From Firmicutes bacterium TM09-10 (lineage in GTDB: Bacteria; Bacillota; Clostridia; Lachnospirales; Lachnospiraceae): a stretch of 64,000 bases of DNA. Of the stretch, positions 34,175 to 43,516 are shown piece after piece; position 1 is the stretch's first letter; each line of letters starts with the position of its first letter. The stretch is taken from contig QUKC01000010.1 of NCBI GenBank assembly GCA_003481005.1, positions 62,001-126,000 of the forward strand, given 5' to 3'. Under the pieces are notes generated by a model, which ran no database searches, was not told the DNA's origin, and worked only from the letters and a program-made list of their open reading frames with translations. The translations under genes and the position numbers were made by a program.

Positions 34175-35755
34175 TCATTCCATCACAAAATCCACATGCA
34201 AGCACTCTGACAGCGGATGTTCTACCACAAGCTCTGCCACATCGCTGTCCGGTGCTGCGCCTGCTGTCCCGAATACCTTCGCCTCCTTTGATTTCAAGAT
34301 TCTCTCGAAAGTCTGTTTTCTCCCATTGATCAACACCTGTTTTACCCGTTCTCCCAAAAGCTCATGACACCGGATCCGCAATATCCGCCTTTTACCTGCA
34401 AACCTGCCCGCAAAGTCTCCCTCCGCGTTTGAAATGCTAAGTCCATATGCCTTTTGATTTCCATCATAGGAGGTATGATAATAGGTCTTGCGATATTTTC
34501 CGTTTTTGTACGCATCCGTCTCACGGTCATCCTCATACAGAAATCCGTCTTGCAAACATTCTTTACAGGGATAATAATCCATCGTCAAAAGCTCCCAGTT
34601 CTGCTCCATGACACAGGCAGTATCCTCCGCCAGGATCAAAACCGCTCCCAGCCGAATATAAAGTTCCAGCTGCTCTGACTGATTTTTCAGCTTCCTGCAG
34701 CGTTTTCCCTGATATACCTTTCCTGTCCACGGATACAGCCACAATCCCTCCGGCAGGTAAATTTCAGACTTTTCTTTTTCCGGCACAACAAGCAGATCTC
34801 CGATCATAAACTCCTGCAAATATAGCAGCACCTTTTTATCCTGGGGATATTCCCAGTCCAGGCGGCGGCAGATCGGCATGCCGTTCTCCCAGCTTTCATA
34901 CACGTTTCTGTACAGCATCGGCAACAGACTGCCGTTTCCTGGTTTTCGAAGCATCTGTTTTAAATTTGTCTGTCTCTGACACTCCGTCATTTCCAGATAA
35001 TCCAGATAGGGCAATTCTTTTTTTCTGTCCTGAAAATATCTCTCAGTGTTCTCCAGGATCTCTGTATACAATCCATTGGCAGGTGTTTCTGCCTCACTTT
35101 TTCCATCTGATGCCGCTTTGAGTAATCTCAGTGGCTGCTTCAAACAAGGCTCGATTTTTTGATCCTCCAATACAGCCTCCCGAAGCATATCTGCCCTTCC
35201 GGTCAGACAGACATACGCTTCCCGGAGCTTTCTTGCATCTTTTTTGCACACCAGAAGATAAAGATCCTCAGCATCCCATTGCAGGATATATTTTTTCTTT
35301 TCAGAAGTGCTGCAGTTTTTTTCCGGCAGCAAAATCCTTGGTACGTCCAATAGCGGATAAATCCACGGAGTCTGTGCCGGAGCCGGAAGCTTTCCGTTTA
35401 TTTTTACTCTTTCGTACTGATAAACGCATTTGCCCTCTCTAAAAATCTGAAGCCCCCTCAGTCCTTCTTTCGGATTCGACAAAACAAGAAGAAGGTCTCC
35501 CAGCAAAAACCGCTGCGGACGGCTGTGTTCCTGAGCTGCCTCTTCTCTTACCACCAGGCTTTGCTGCCTGCCCTGATTTTCCCGGGATCTGCTTTGACTT
35601 TCCGGCAGTCTCTTTCCTGCCTTTTCAAACGCTCCCCTGTTCGGAATCCAAAGCGTATTCCGATCCGTGAAATATGCCCCATATCTGACTTCCAGCCGAA
35701 GTACCTCTTCTGACAAAAACTGAATCCGCACATTATCATAGATCAACTCACGCAT
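34175..35755 (-). CDS. GH31-like protein lacking the catalytic barrel
   Basis: 526 residues, RBS GGGAGG. The start (DNVRIQFLSEEVLRLEVRYG) and residues to about 210 resemble the N-terminal beta domain of GH31 alpha-glucosidases, ending at the usual LREAYVCLTGRADM. From about residue 290 the C-terminal part of the family appears (PMLYRNVYESWENGMPICR, FMIGDLLVVP, GLWLYPWTGKVYQG). The roughly 300-residue barrel core with the catalytic Asp pair is missing, but the frame is open. It is either a remnant closed in frame or a non-catalytic sugar-binding protein. Confidence 0.7.
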   Translation of the reverse strand: MRELIYDNVRIQFLSEEVLRLEVRYGAYFTDRNTLWIPNRGAFEKAGKRLPESQSRSRENQGRQQSLVVREEAAQEHSRPQRFLLGDLLLVLSNPKEGLRGLQIFREGKCVYQYERVKINGKLPAPAQTPWIYPLLDVPRILLPEKNCSTSEKKKYILQWDAEDLYLLVCKKDARKLREAYVCLTGRADMLREAVLEDQKIEPCLKQPLRLLKAASDGKSEAETPANGLYTEILENTERYFQDRKKELPYLDYLEMTECQRQTNLKQMLRKPGNGSLLPMLYRNVYESWENGMPICRRLDWEYPQDKKVLLYLQEFMIGDLLVVPEKEKSEIYLPEGLWLYPWTGKVYQGKRCRKLKNQSEQLELYIRLGAVLILAEDTACVMEQNWELLTMDYYPCKECLQDGFLYEDDRETDAYKNGKYRKTYYHTSYDGNQKAYGLSISNAEGDFAGRFAGKRRILRIRCHELLGERVKQVLINGRKQTFERILKSKEAKVFGTAGAAPDSDVAELVVEHPLSECLHVDFVME

Positions 35756-35926
35756 ATCATCCTCCCGCAGTCTGCTTTTCGATGCACAGACTTCACCCTT
35801 TGCATCCTGTCTTTATTATAAAGAGGAGCAACGCGGTTTTCGAGGAAGATTAGGCGCATATATGTGTAAAAAAGTGGTATTTCGGAGAAAGCCCAATCAC
35901 AGATCTTGGAACTACATCACGTACAT

Positions 35927-36628
35927 TCATTGTTCCATCAACCACGCCCGCTCTTTTTCTTTTTCCTCCAGCGCTGCCGCGTAGCCTTTGATAATCTTCT
36001 GCAGTTTCTGCACGCTGTTAATGCTGCCGCTCTTTCCCTCCGGCTGATCCAGCCAGTGCTTCTGCTGTTGGGGCGTGTAAATATTTTCCCGGGTGTTTTC
36101 CCCGATTTCCAGCCAAACCCCCTGGACACGCACCGCGTTGTTCTCAGCGTCCAGGTATTCGTCCATTTGTATCAGCGGATGTGTTTCGAAAACCGTAATT
36201 TCCCCACAACAACTTCTGCCAGCGGCATTGTCCACACCCGTCCCGGCATCTCCTGCTCTATATGTCCGCTTCACCGTCACGCCATTTTCCGTCAGCCCAA
36301 CTTCCAGCCACTCCGTTCCTTCCGGACGATGCCAGATCTTATCCAGAATGAGATCGATCGGTTTTAAAATCAAAAAGGTCAGGATAATCGCAATCGTACT
36401 GGAAATTTCCCCGATTCCATCGTTCTGGCAAATGATCTGAAACCAGATCGGATCACTTTCACGAATCAGCCACACTCTTCCGACAACCCAAAGCACAGTC
36501 AGCAGGTCGATTCCAATTGTTACTGCAGCCATTGGCATCAGAACTTTTTCTTTTTTGATGCCCCATTCTGCGTACTTTTTTCTCTGTTCTTCCGTAAATC
36601 GTATCGGTAGTTCATATTTTTCGTACAT
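35927..36628 (-). CDS. Uncharacterised membrane protein
   Basis: 233 residues, RBS TTGGAG. Two membrane segments near residues 30-55 (MPMAAVTIGIDLLTVLWVVG) and 73-95 (ISSTIAIILTFLILKPIDLI), then a soluble domain rich in beta strands and a charged helical tail (LEEKEKERAWLMEQ). I do not recognise the family. It is 88 nt upstream of nth on the same strand, possibly in one transcript running on into it. Confidence 0.7.
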   Translation of the reverse strand: MYEKYELPIRFTEEQRKKYAEWGIKKEKVLMPMAAVTIGIDLLTVLWVVGRVWLIRESDPIWFQIICQNDGIGEISSTIAIILTFLILKPIDLILDKIWHRPEGTEWLEVGLTENGVTVKRTYRAGDAGTGVDNAAGRSCCGEITVFETHPLIQMDEYLDAENNAVRVQGVWLEIGENTRENIYTPQQQKHWLDQPEGKSGSINSVQKLQKIIKGYAAALEEKEKERAWLMEQ

Positions 36629-36715
36629 ACCGTTTCTCCAATCCCGTATTCTGTACTGTCAGCTGTTCCTGTGTCTCCCGCCCGTTGTCCGCATAATCGC
36701 CACATAAACCAACGC

Positions 36716-37366
36716 CTACGCCTGCTTTTTCTCCACGCGCTTTTCGCACCACGCCTGCAGTCCACATTCACTGCATTTCGCTTTTCTTGCGGTACAAATG
36801 CTCCTGCCGTGATAAATCAGTTGAAAATTGATCCGGTTCCAGTGATCTTTTGGAAGCACCCGCATCAGCTCCTGTTCCGTCTCAACCGGATTTTTGCCAT
36901 TCGCCCAGCCGAGCCGATGCGAAATCCGAAACACATGCGTGTCCACAGTCACGCCCGGAATTCCATATGCATCCGCCAGAAAGAGTGTTGCAGTCTTTCT
37001 TCCGACTCCCGCCAGCTTTACCAGCTCTTCGATCGTCGTCGGCACTTCGCCGCCATATTGTTCTGCAAGCTGCATACAACAGGATTTAACATGCTTTGCC
37101 TTACTTTTATACAAGCCAACCGACTTGATTTCTTCCCCGATTTCCTCTTCTGTCGCCTGCGCGATCTCCTGCACGGTTGGAAAACGACCATACAGCTTCG
37201 GAAGGACTTCATCCACCTGCTTATCCGTGCTCTGCGCGCTCAGCATGATCGCAACAAGCAGCTGCCAGTGCTCCTGATGAAAAAATCCCTCTTTCTCCAC
37301 ACCGTAGGTCTGATCCAACCAGTCCAGTTCTTCCCGCAGATGCGGTACTTTTGCTATTTTATCCAT
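36716..37366 (-). CDS. nth: Endonuclease III (DNA glycosylase/AP lyase)
   Basis: 216 residues, RBS TGAGGA. The helix-hairpin-helix LAGVGRKTA holds the catalytic Lys, and the catalytic Asp is in TVDTHVFRISHRLG. The C-terminal iron-sulfur loop has the exact spacing C-x6-C-x2-C-x5-C (CTARKAKCSECGLQAWC). It removes oxidised pyrimidines and nicks the abasic site. No oddities. Confidence 0.96.
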   Translation of the reverse strand: MDKIAKVPHLREELDWLDQTYGVEKEGFFHQEHWQLLVAIMLSAQSTDKQVDEVLPKLYGRFPTVQEIAQATEEEIGEEIKSVGLYKSKAKHVKSCCMQLAEQYGGEVPTTIEELVKLAGVGRKTATLFLADAYGIPGVTVDTHVFRISHRLGWANGKNPVETEQELMRVLPKDHWNRINFQLIYHGRSICTARKAKCSECGLQAWCEKRVEKKQA

Positions 37367-37451
37367 TTTGTTTTCCTCAGCAGTTCACCCGCTCCCTTCA
37401 TGATTTCTGACAGTCAGATTTTCATGTGAGCAGGAATCTGCCTGTCAAAAG

Positions 37452-37910
37452 TTACGAGCAAACTATAATCCGTTCCAGAATCCGCACAACCTCTCGCAAT
37501 CCCTCTTCATCTTCCGCCGAAAATCTGCCAACCTCCGGGCTGTCAATATCCAGCACACCGATTACCTCTCCGTTTTTGTGCAGTGGAAGCACAATTTCCG
37601 ACCGGGATGCCGCGTCGCACGCAATATGTCCTGGAAACGCATGCACGTCCTCGACCCGCTGTACGCTGTCCGTCTGCAGCGCTGTCCCGCAGACGCCGTT
37701 TCCCTCTGCAATCCGCACGCACGCTGTTTTTCCCTGAAAAGGTCCCAGCCACAGCACATGATTGTCCGTCAGGTAAAAGCCTGCCCAGTTCAGGCGATCC
37801 AGCCTTTCATATAAAAGCGCTGCCGCATTTGCAAGGTTGCTGACCATCGGCCACTCTGCATCCACCAGCGCCGCCAACTGCTCTGTCAGCTCCTGATATT
37901 GTTGTGTCAT
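37452..37910 (-). CDS. msrC: Free methionine-(R)-sulfoxide reductase (GAF fold)
   Basis: 152 residues from MTQQYQELTEQL, with GGGGAG upstream. The GAF domain carries the fRMsr signature GNGVCGTALQT and VEDVHAFPGHIACDAASRS, which contains the catalytic and resolving cysteines of this family. It repairs oxidised free methionine. It is 85 nt after nth on the same strand, a plausible oxidative-damage pairing. Confidence 0.93.
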   Translation of the reverse strand: MTQQYQELTEQLAALVDAEWPMVSNLANAAALLYERLDRLNWAGFYLTDNHVLWLGPFQGKTACVRIAEGNGVCGTALQTDSVQRVEDVHAFPGHIACDAASRSEIVLPLHKNGEVIGVLDIDSPEVGRFSAEDEEGLREVVRILERIIVCS

Positions 37911-38026
37911 ATCACATCTCCCCATTCCGCAGGTGTTTTGCGTTTCTCAAATATTGTACATGTCAATTTTGAAAAAATCCATGTATCTTTTTTTCTATAA
38001 CTCCATCATCCAACTTAGCAAACATT

Positions 38027-39433
38027 CTACAAGACTTTCCAATACCCATTCCGTTTTCCATTCATACGAACTATCTTTTCTTCTTTCACTAATTTTTTTA
38101 TAATCCGTTGAACAGTACTTACAGAAGCACCTACATCTTCCGCTAATTCTTTCTGTTTAATTCTTGGCGAATATAGTATTTTCTTTATTACTTTTATTTC
38201 CATTTCTGTTCTGCCAGAATTCAAAACCTCATTCAAAACTTCATTCAAAACTTCATTTTTTTCGTTCAAAACTTCATTCTTAAAGTTAAGATTTTTCAGG
38301 ATAACTCTAAATTCCGTTGCATTTGAATAAAAAACAGGCTTTTTGTCTTCCGTATAGTTCGGTTCTACTTCATATGCCTGCATAATCTTTTTAAAACCGC
38401 TTCCTCTTCGTTCCATATAATCAAGTCGACTAAAAATATCTGCAACCACTGGATTTCTGCGCTTTGATGGAACGTTACCAATATCCCTGTCCTGAATAAG
38501 CGTCCCATCATACATTCCACCGGGGGAATATATTTCCAAACGGTCATCAAAAATATCAATATGAACTTCGCTTCCCATATCTAAATAATCACGATGTACT
38601 AATCCATTCACTAATCCTTCAAAAATACTTCTCTCTGGATATTCCGGATATTCTACTCTCCGATCAGACTCTTTTTTCCACATTTTCTTTGAATTTCTTC
38701 GCGCAAAATTCATGCCCTCTTCCAAAAGCAGAATAAGACTGCCTGTATATTCTTCATCATCCAGTGCATCAATAACTCCTGATGCTTTGTCAATACCATT
38801 CCATCTGGTGCAAAATAATCTCGAACAATAAACAGGAGATTCATCCGCAAACAAAGCTCCTGCATTCGTTAACATACCATTCCTGTCAATAATACCAAAT
38901 GATTCAAAATCTTTGATTTCCATACTTTTCTTCGTCTGTTTATAATATGCTGCCTTTAACTTGGAAAAAGAATAATCATCAAAATTATAATCCGTAACGA
39001 GACTATCATAAGTTCTGTTCTTTCCCCGTAAAACCAGTCTCTTTAAATCCATCGCAGCCGCAATTACACTTTCATTACCGATTCGAACAAAAGCCGTATA
39101 ATTACCTTCTCCTACATAATAGTAAGGAGTCTCATCGCCCCGATATACCTCCAGCGTTATAATCTTCTTGCCATCTATTTCGTGTGCTTTTAGCAGAACT
39201 TCTGGAATTGGATCCATTTTTGTCTTTATCTGCTCACTAATAACTTCCATAGCTTTCTTTGCATCGTCAACTCCCACCACAGAATCATTATCGGCAATGC
39301 CAAAAATTAGCACACCACCAACGCCATTAGCAAAAGCACTTACACTTTTCAGCCAACTTTTCGGCTTTTTTATCTCCAGCATCGCTTTTTTGTCATATTC
39401 GGTTGCTTCACCGATCAGTTGTTCTAATTTCAT
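38027..39433 (-). CDS. AlbA_2/RecG-like domain putative transcriptional regulator
   Basis: 468 residues from MKLEQLIGEATEYDKKA; AAGGGG five nt upstream favours this ATG over an earlier GTG. An N-terminal Schlafen-type AlbA_2 domain (FANGVGGVLIFGIADND) is followed by an ATPase-like C-terminal region (RSIFEGLVNGLVHRDY, RGSGFKKIMQAYE) and a winged helix at the end. Between them is a tandem NEVL repeat encoded by 12-bp units. GC is lower than in its neighbours, suggesting later arrival. Proteins of this type often sit in accessory DNA; the target is unknown. Confidence 0.88.
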   Translation of the reverse strand: MKLEQLIGEATEYDKKAMLEIKKPKSWLKSVSAFANGVGGVLIFGIADNDSVVGVDDAKKAMEVISEQIKTKMDPIPEVLLKAHEIDGKKIITLEVYRGDETPYYYVGEGNYTAFVRIGNESVIAAAMDLKRLVLRGKNRTYDSLVTDYNFDDYSFSKLKAAYYKQTKKSMEIKDFESFGIIDRNGMLTNAGALFADESPVYCSRLFCTRWNGIDKASGVIDALDDEEYTGSLILLLEEGMNFARRNSKKMWKKESDRRVEYPEYPERSIFEGLVNGLVHRDYLDMGSEVHIDIFDDRLEIYSPGGMYDGTLIQDRDIGNVPSKRRNPVVADIFSRLDYMERRGSGFKKIMQAYEVEPNYTEDKKPVFYSNATEFRVILKNLNFKNEVLNEKNEVLNEVLNEVLNSGRTEMEIKVIKKILYSPRIKQKELAEDVGASVSTVQRIIKKLVKEEKIVRMNGKRNGYWKVL

Positions 39434-39562
39434 AAACACCCCTTATAAATATTTTACCTTTTACAAGTGCCCAACACTACTTCTAATTATTTTATCATAG
39501 GGCTATTTACAAGTAAACTTTACCATTCTATCGTTCCTTTAATATGTGCGATAAAATATATT

Positions 39563-39603
39563 CAAAAAGGCAAAAATCAGTATTATCTACTAATTTTTGC
39601 CTC
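39563..39603 (-). terminator. Terminator after galE
   Basis: AGGCAAAAAT and ATTTTTGCCT form the stem around a partly paired loop, followed by TTTTTGAATA on the minus strand. Confidence 0.8.
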
Positions 39604-39650
39604 TTGTTCCTTCTTTGCCTTAGCTATTTCGGGTTCTGCTGCTTTTATTC

Positions 39651-40667
39651 TCAGTCGTCGTATCCGTTCGGATTCATCGACTGCCATCTCCAGGAATCCT
39701 CGCACATCTCTTTGATGCCGTATTCCGCCTTCCAGCCAAGCTCTCTTTCTGCCTTGCTCGCATCGGAGTAGCAGGTTGCGATATCGCCTGCACGGCGGGG
39801 CTTGATCACATACGGGATTTTCACGCCGGTAGCAGCCTCGAAGTTTTTCACGATATCCAGCACACTGTAGCCGTGTCCGGTTCCCAGGTTGTAAATGTTT
39901 AAACCGGAATGATCCTCCAGCTTCTTGAGGGCTTTTACATGGCCTTTTGCAAGGTCAACGACATGGATGTAATCTCTGACGCCGGTTCCGTCCGGAGTAT
40001 CGTAATCGTCGCCAAAAACACCCAGCTCTTTCAGCTTGCCAACTGCAACCTGTGTGATGTAAGGCATCAGATTGTTCGGAATACCGTTTGGATTCTCACC
40101 GATCAGACCGCTCTTGTGAGCACCGATCGGGTTGAAATAACGCAGCAGAACAACGTTCCATTCCGGATCTGCTTTCTGGATATCTGTCAGAACCTGTTCC
40201 AACATGGATTTCGTCCAGCCGTAAGGGTTTGTGCACTGTCCCTTCGGGCACTCCTCGGTGATCGGGATCATCGCAGGATCTCCGTACACGGTTGCAGAAG
40301 AGGAAAAGATGATATTCTTCACATTGTGCTTGCGCATTACATCAACCAGGGTCAGCGTGCCTGCAATATTGTTTTCATAGTATTCCCAAGGCTTCTGTAC
40401 GGATTCGCCGACTGCCTTTAAGCCCGCGAAATGAATGCAGGAATCGATTTTTTCTTTTGCAAAAACTTCATTCAGGCCTTCTCTGTCGAGAATGTCCACT
40501 TTGTAAAAAGGAACCTTCTTTCCTGTGATCTTTTCTACACGTTCCAGGGATTTCTCACTGGAATTTGCCAGATTATCTACTACAACGACATCATATCCGG
40601 CATTCTGTAATTCAATAACGGTATGACTGCCGATAAATCCGGCGCCGCCTGTAACTAAAATTGCCAT
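39651..40667 (-). CDS. galE: UDP-glucose 4-epimerase
   Basis: 338 residues, RBS TGGAGG. Rossmann GGAGFIGSH at the N-terminus, the SSSATVYG motif and catalytic YGWTK (Tyr-x3-Lys), and [11 protein letters not shown] near the C-terminus. It interconverts UDP-glucose and UDP-galactose. It sits 41 nt behind a sugar nucleotidyltransferase gene in a UDP-sugar operon that also feeds the glycolipid enzymes upstream. Confidence 0.96.
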   Translation of the reverse strand: MAILVTGGAGFIGSHTVIELQNAGYDVVVVDNLANSSEKSLERVEKITGKKVPFYKVDILDREGLNEVFAKEKIDSCIHFAGLKAVGESVQKPWEYYENNIAGTLTLVDVMRKHNVKNIIFSSSATVYGDPAMIPITEECPKGQCTNPYGWTKSMLEQVLTDIQKADPEWNVVLLRYFNPIGAHKSGLIGENPNGIPNNLMPYITQVAVGKLKELGVFGDDYDTPDGTGVRDYIHVVDLAKGHVKALKKLEDHSGLNIYNLGTGHGYSVLDIVKNFEAATGVKIPYVIKPRRAGDIATCYSDASKAERELGWKAEYGIKEMCEDSWRWQSMNPNGYDD

Positions 40668-40708
40668 GTTTCGTTTCCTCCATTCTTTTGCTGACTTTTC
40701 TTATTGTT

Positions 40709-41626
40709 TTACCACAGAACATCAGGATAAACACCGGCATCCTTTAACTTCTGGATCGACTCCATCACAAACGGTTTATCTTCCTTATAGGTAACGCCAA
40801 ACCATTTGTCAGCAGAATGAAGCACCTCAACGGTTGCTTTTCCAGCCTTTAACAGCTTATCTACCTCGATCGGCAAAAAGCACTCGGATTTGAGCGGATT
40901 CTTCTCCACTTCTTCTGCAAAGAAACGATCTACTGCATTCTGCAGCTCGTTGATAATGCTGGGAGAAAATGCCCACATGTTCATGGAAACCGGAGTCTTT
41001 AATCCTACCGGAATCCAGGTCTTACCATCATCCTCTGTGTATGCCGCGCCGTCCTCGGTCTTCACGATCTTGGTACGCTCTGCGATCTCCTGCAGATAGC
41101 CGTTCTCGTCGGTTACGCAGATACCTCTTGCAACGGAACCGTTATCCGTCAAAGTGTTGCCCAGCTGATAGCCAACCATCGCGTAACGATATTTTTCATC
41201 GTCGTGATGTGTGGTCAGGAAACGGTACAGCTCTTCAAAAGCGCTTCTTCCATAATAGTCATCCGCATTGATCACTGCGAAAGGCTCATTCACTACGCCC
41301 TTGCAGCACAGGATTGCATGTGCGGTTCCCCAGGGCTTTACGCGGCCTTCCGGAATCTGAAATCCTTCCGGAACCTTCGTCAGCTCCTGGAATACATACT
41401 CTACAGGAATATGTTTGCTGACTGCATTGCCGATGCACTCTCTGAAATCCTGCTCATGCTCTCTTTTAATAATGAAAACGACCTTGCCGAATCCCGCTCT
41501 GACCGCATCATAGATCGAGAAATCAATAATCTTATGCCCCTTGTCATCTACAGGATCAATCTGTTTTAAGCCGCCGTAACGGCTTCCCATTCCTGCTGCC
41601 AGAATTACTAATGTCGGTTTTTCCAT
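40709..41626 (-). CDS. Sugar-1-phosphate nucleotidyltransferase family protein
   Basis: 305 residues, RBS AGGAGGG. The N-terminal nucleotide-binding loop reads LAAGMGSRYGGLKQ, with a VINADDYYG metal/substrate site. It is longer than a minimal NTP_transferase domain and lacks a hexapeptide tail. The clade is annotated only as nucleotidyltransferase. UTP:sugar-phosphate transfer is likely given galE next door; the sugar is not determined. Confidence 0.88.
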   Translation of the reverse strand: MEKPTLVILAAGMGSRYGGLKQIDPVDDKGHKIIDFSIYDAVRAGFGKVVFIIKREHEQDFRECIGNAVSKHIPVEYVFQELTKVPEGFQIPEGRVKPWGTAHAILCCKGVVNEPFAVINADDYYGRSAFEELYRFLTTHHDDEKYRYAMVGYQLGNTLTDNGSVARGICVTDENGYLQEIAERTKIVKTEDGAAYTEDDGKTWIPVGLKTPVSMNMWAFSPSIINELQNAVDRFFAEEVEKNPLKSECFLPIEVDKLLKAGKATVEVLHSADKWFGVTYKEDKPFVMESIQKLKDAGVYPDVLW

Positions 41627-41742
41627 TTGTTCCCTCCTATTGTAACATAAGCCCCCGCAGCTGCAATTCTTCCATGTTGCAAAGACCTGTCAAAATGTTA
41701 TACGGCTGTTTGAGTGATATTTGCACGAAAAGCCGCTTCTTA

Positions 41743-41876
41743 TGCTCATTATATCGTGAGTCCGCGCTGACGCGCTTTATCGCCTGCTGCGCAGGCTGCT
41801 CATTCTCTAATGGCACAAGAAAAACAAATGCCGCCTTCGGCGTCGCTTGTTTTTCTTCTGTGCTCATTATATCATG
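41743..41876. repeat. Direct repeats flanking hairpin-rich DNA, with terminator
   Basis: TGCTCATTATATCGTG (41743-41758) and TGCTCATTATATCATG (41861-41876) match 15 of 16. Between them are hairpins CGCGCTGACGCGC, GCCTGCTGCGCAGGC (41782-41796) and a long AAGAAAAACAA stem (41817-41858) that can terminate the minus-strand MBL transcript. The layout resembles a small inserted element with a duplicated target. Confidence 0.6.
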
Positions 41877-41935
41877 CTGTATCTCAAACTGCAAACCGGT
41901 AACACTGGTGTTTCTCCATACGTTATAAAATCCCG

Positions 41936-42730
41936 TTACAGAACCACCGTTTTTCCTGCCGTCGGCTTTACGACTTTGATCTGCGGATATTCCTCATCCA
42001 TCAGCTTTTTAAACTGTCTCGTATCGACATGCTCCGATACCGGCGGGAATGCGTCGTCAAAATGATCCAGCAAAATCCGCTTGGGCTGCAGCCGCTCTAC
42101 GACCTCCAGCGCTACTGCTTCCAGAAATTCGCTTCCCTGGAACGGCAGAATCAGAAGATCGGCTCCCTGCGGGTATTCCTGATCCTCCTGCAGTCCGAGA
42201 CTTCCCATCACCTGCACGCGTTTGCCCTCCGCATGCACCTCGTACATCAGCGTCTGTCCGCCCTCCGGAAATTTCGGATTCAAATATGCAAGTGCCAGCG
42301 CATTTCTGAAATACTGCAAAAATCTGCGGGAAAACAACTTCTGAAATACCTGACTTTTTCCAGGCTTCGCATGCTTTCCTTCCATTACAAGAATCCGTAC
42401 GTCCCCGAGTCGGATCACGTCGCCCGGTCTCACCTTTACTACGTTGCTGGTGTTCTCCACCATATCGGAAAGCGTCTCTGCCGCCACTTCTCCGCAGTAA
42501 ACGGTCGCCTCCGCATCGCTTTCCGGATCCAGAAATTCCGGAACCTCCATCAGATGATCCAGATGCCCGTGGGTCACACAGATCGTCTGATCCTGTAAAA
42601 AGTCATCCAGACAGTTCGGATTTTCCCCACCGACCAGCTGTACAAACGGGTCGAATAAAACTGTCTCACCGTCCGCTTCCAGACGAATTGCTGCCGTACC
42701 AAGCCAGGTAATTTTCACTTTCTGCTCCAT
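41936..42730 (-). CDS. MBL-fold metal-dependent hydrolase (UlaG-like)
   Basis: 264 residues. The zinc motif is THGHLDH, preceded by WLGTAAIRLEADGETVLFDP in parts, which is the UlaG/L-ascorbate-6-phosphate lactonase clade. Later metal ligands fall in MEGKHAKPG and LDHFDDAFPP. Members hydrolyse lactones or phosphodiesters; the substrate here is unknown. The RBS is weak. It is 47 nt behind plsC in the same direction. Confidence 0.87.
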   Translation of the reverse strand: MEQKVKITWLGTAAIRLEADGETVLFDPFVQLVGGENPNCLDDFLQDQTICVTHGHLDHLMEVPEFLDPESDAEATVYCGEVAAETLSDMVENTSNVVKVRPGDVIRLGDVRILVMEGKHAKPGKSQVFQKLFSRRFLQYFRNALALAYLNPKFPEGGQTLMYEVHAEGKRVQVMGSLGLQEDQEYPQGADLLILPFQGSEFLEAVALEVVERLQPKRILLDHFDDAFPPVSEHVDTRQFKKLMDEEYPQIKVVKPTAGKTVVL

Positions 42731-42756
42731 TTCCGCAGGATTTTCCTGCTCTATCT

Positions 42757-42774
42757 AAACAATAGAATGCACAA
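42757..42774. repeat. Partial copy of the CAATAGAATGC repeat
   Basis: AAACAATAGAATGCAC matches the first 16 bases of the repeat at 61205, then diverges. No matching right arm exists here. Confidence 0.5.
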
Positions 42775-42777
42775 TCC

Positions 42778-43494
42778 TCATGCACCCTCTCTACCAACTG
42801 CAAGCCGTGCCGCTTCCATCTGACATCGGATTTGCGTTTCCAGCTCTGTTGCTGCGCGTTTGCCCTTTTTATCGGTCGGAATGTCCACCGGCTCTAAAAT
42901 AATCAGCTCCATTCCGTCCCTTTTTCGTCTGCCGCTTTTGGAAAAACGCGGATAAAACCGCAGCAGGCACGGAATCATCGGCTTCCGGAACCAGCACGCG
43001 ATCTGAAACGCGCCCGTCTGAAACTCCCGGAGCGTCCGACAGCCGCTGATCAGCTCTCCCTCCGGGTAAACCTGCAGCATCTGACCTTCATCCAGTCCCT
43101 GTTTCATGCGTTTTAAAACCGGGCGCCATCCATCCAGCTTTGCAGGCAGCCCAATTCCGCCCATCAGACGCACAATCGCGCCTGCGACCGGCATGTGCAG
43201 ATTAGATTCCAGCGATAAAAACTGCATCGTATAGTCCTGAAACACGCATGCCAGCATCACGCAGTCCAGCTTGTGAACATGATTGCAGACGCTGATACAT
43301 CCGTTCTCCATCTTTTCCTCCGGTATCCTGCCGACCACCCGAAATCCGTACAACAGCCGGAACACCGGCGGAAAAATGTGCAGGATCAGCCACTTTACGA
43401 GCCGGTACAACGGACGTTTGGAGTCAAACACTCCGACCAGGGTGCTGTCTATGGTGCCGCTTTTTGATCCTGTACGGTCTTTCGCCAAAATCAT
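42778..43494 (-). CDS. 1-acyl-sn-glycerol-3-phosphate acyltransferase (PlsC family)
   Basis: 238 residues from MILAKDRTGSKSG with GGAGG 10 nt upstream; a start at 43548 is also open but would overlap the glycosyltransferase gene. A membrane segment (VKWLILHIFPPVFRLLYGF) precedes the acyltransferase motifs: NHVHKLD (HxxxxD) and VYPEGELI. It makes phosphatidic acid. Its link to a glycosyltransferase of the glycolipid type suggests a lipid-modification unit. Confidence 0.87.
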   Translation of the reverse strand: MILAKDRTGSKSGTIDSTLVGVFDSKRPLYRLVKWLILHIFPPVFRLLYGFRVVGRIPEEKMENGCISVCNHVHKLDCVMLACVFQDYTMQFLSLESNLHMPVAGAIVRLMGGIGLPAKLDGWRPVLKRMKQGLDEGQMLQVYPEGELISGCRTLREFQTGAFQIACWFRKPMIPCLLRFYPRFSKSGRRKRDGMELIILEPVDIPTDKKGKRAATELETQIRCQMEAARLAVGREGA

Positions 43495-43516
43495 CCCTGT
43501 GCTGCCTCCATTCCAT

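Noticed and set aside
38220..38278. Possible CRISPR-like array
   Set aside because: The units are 12 bp, contiguous and inside a coding frame, with no spacers. No CRISPR or Cas gene is seen anywhere in the window.
41936..42730. Beta-lactamase
   Set aside because: The HxHxDH fold is shared, but the N-terminus and other ligands place it with UlaG-like hydrolases, and there is no signal peptide.
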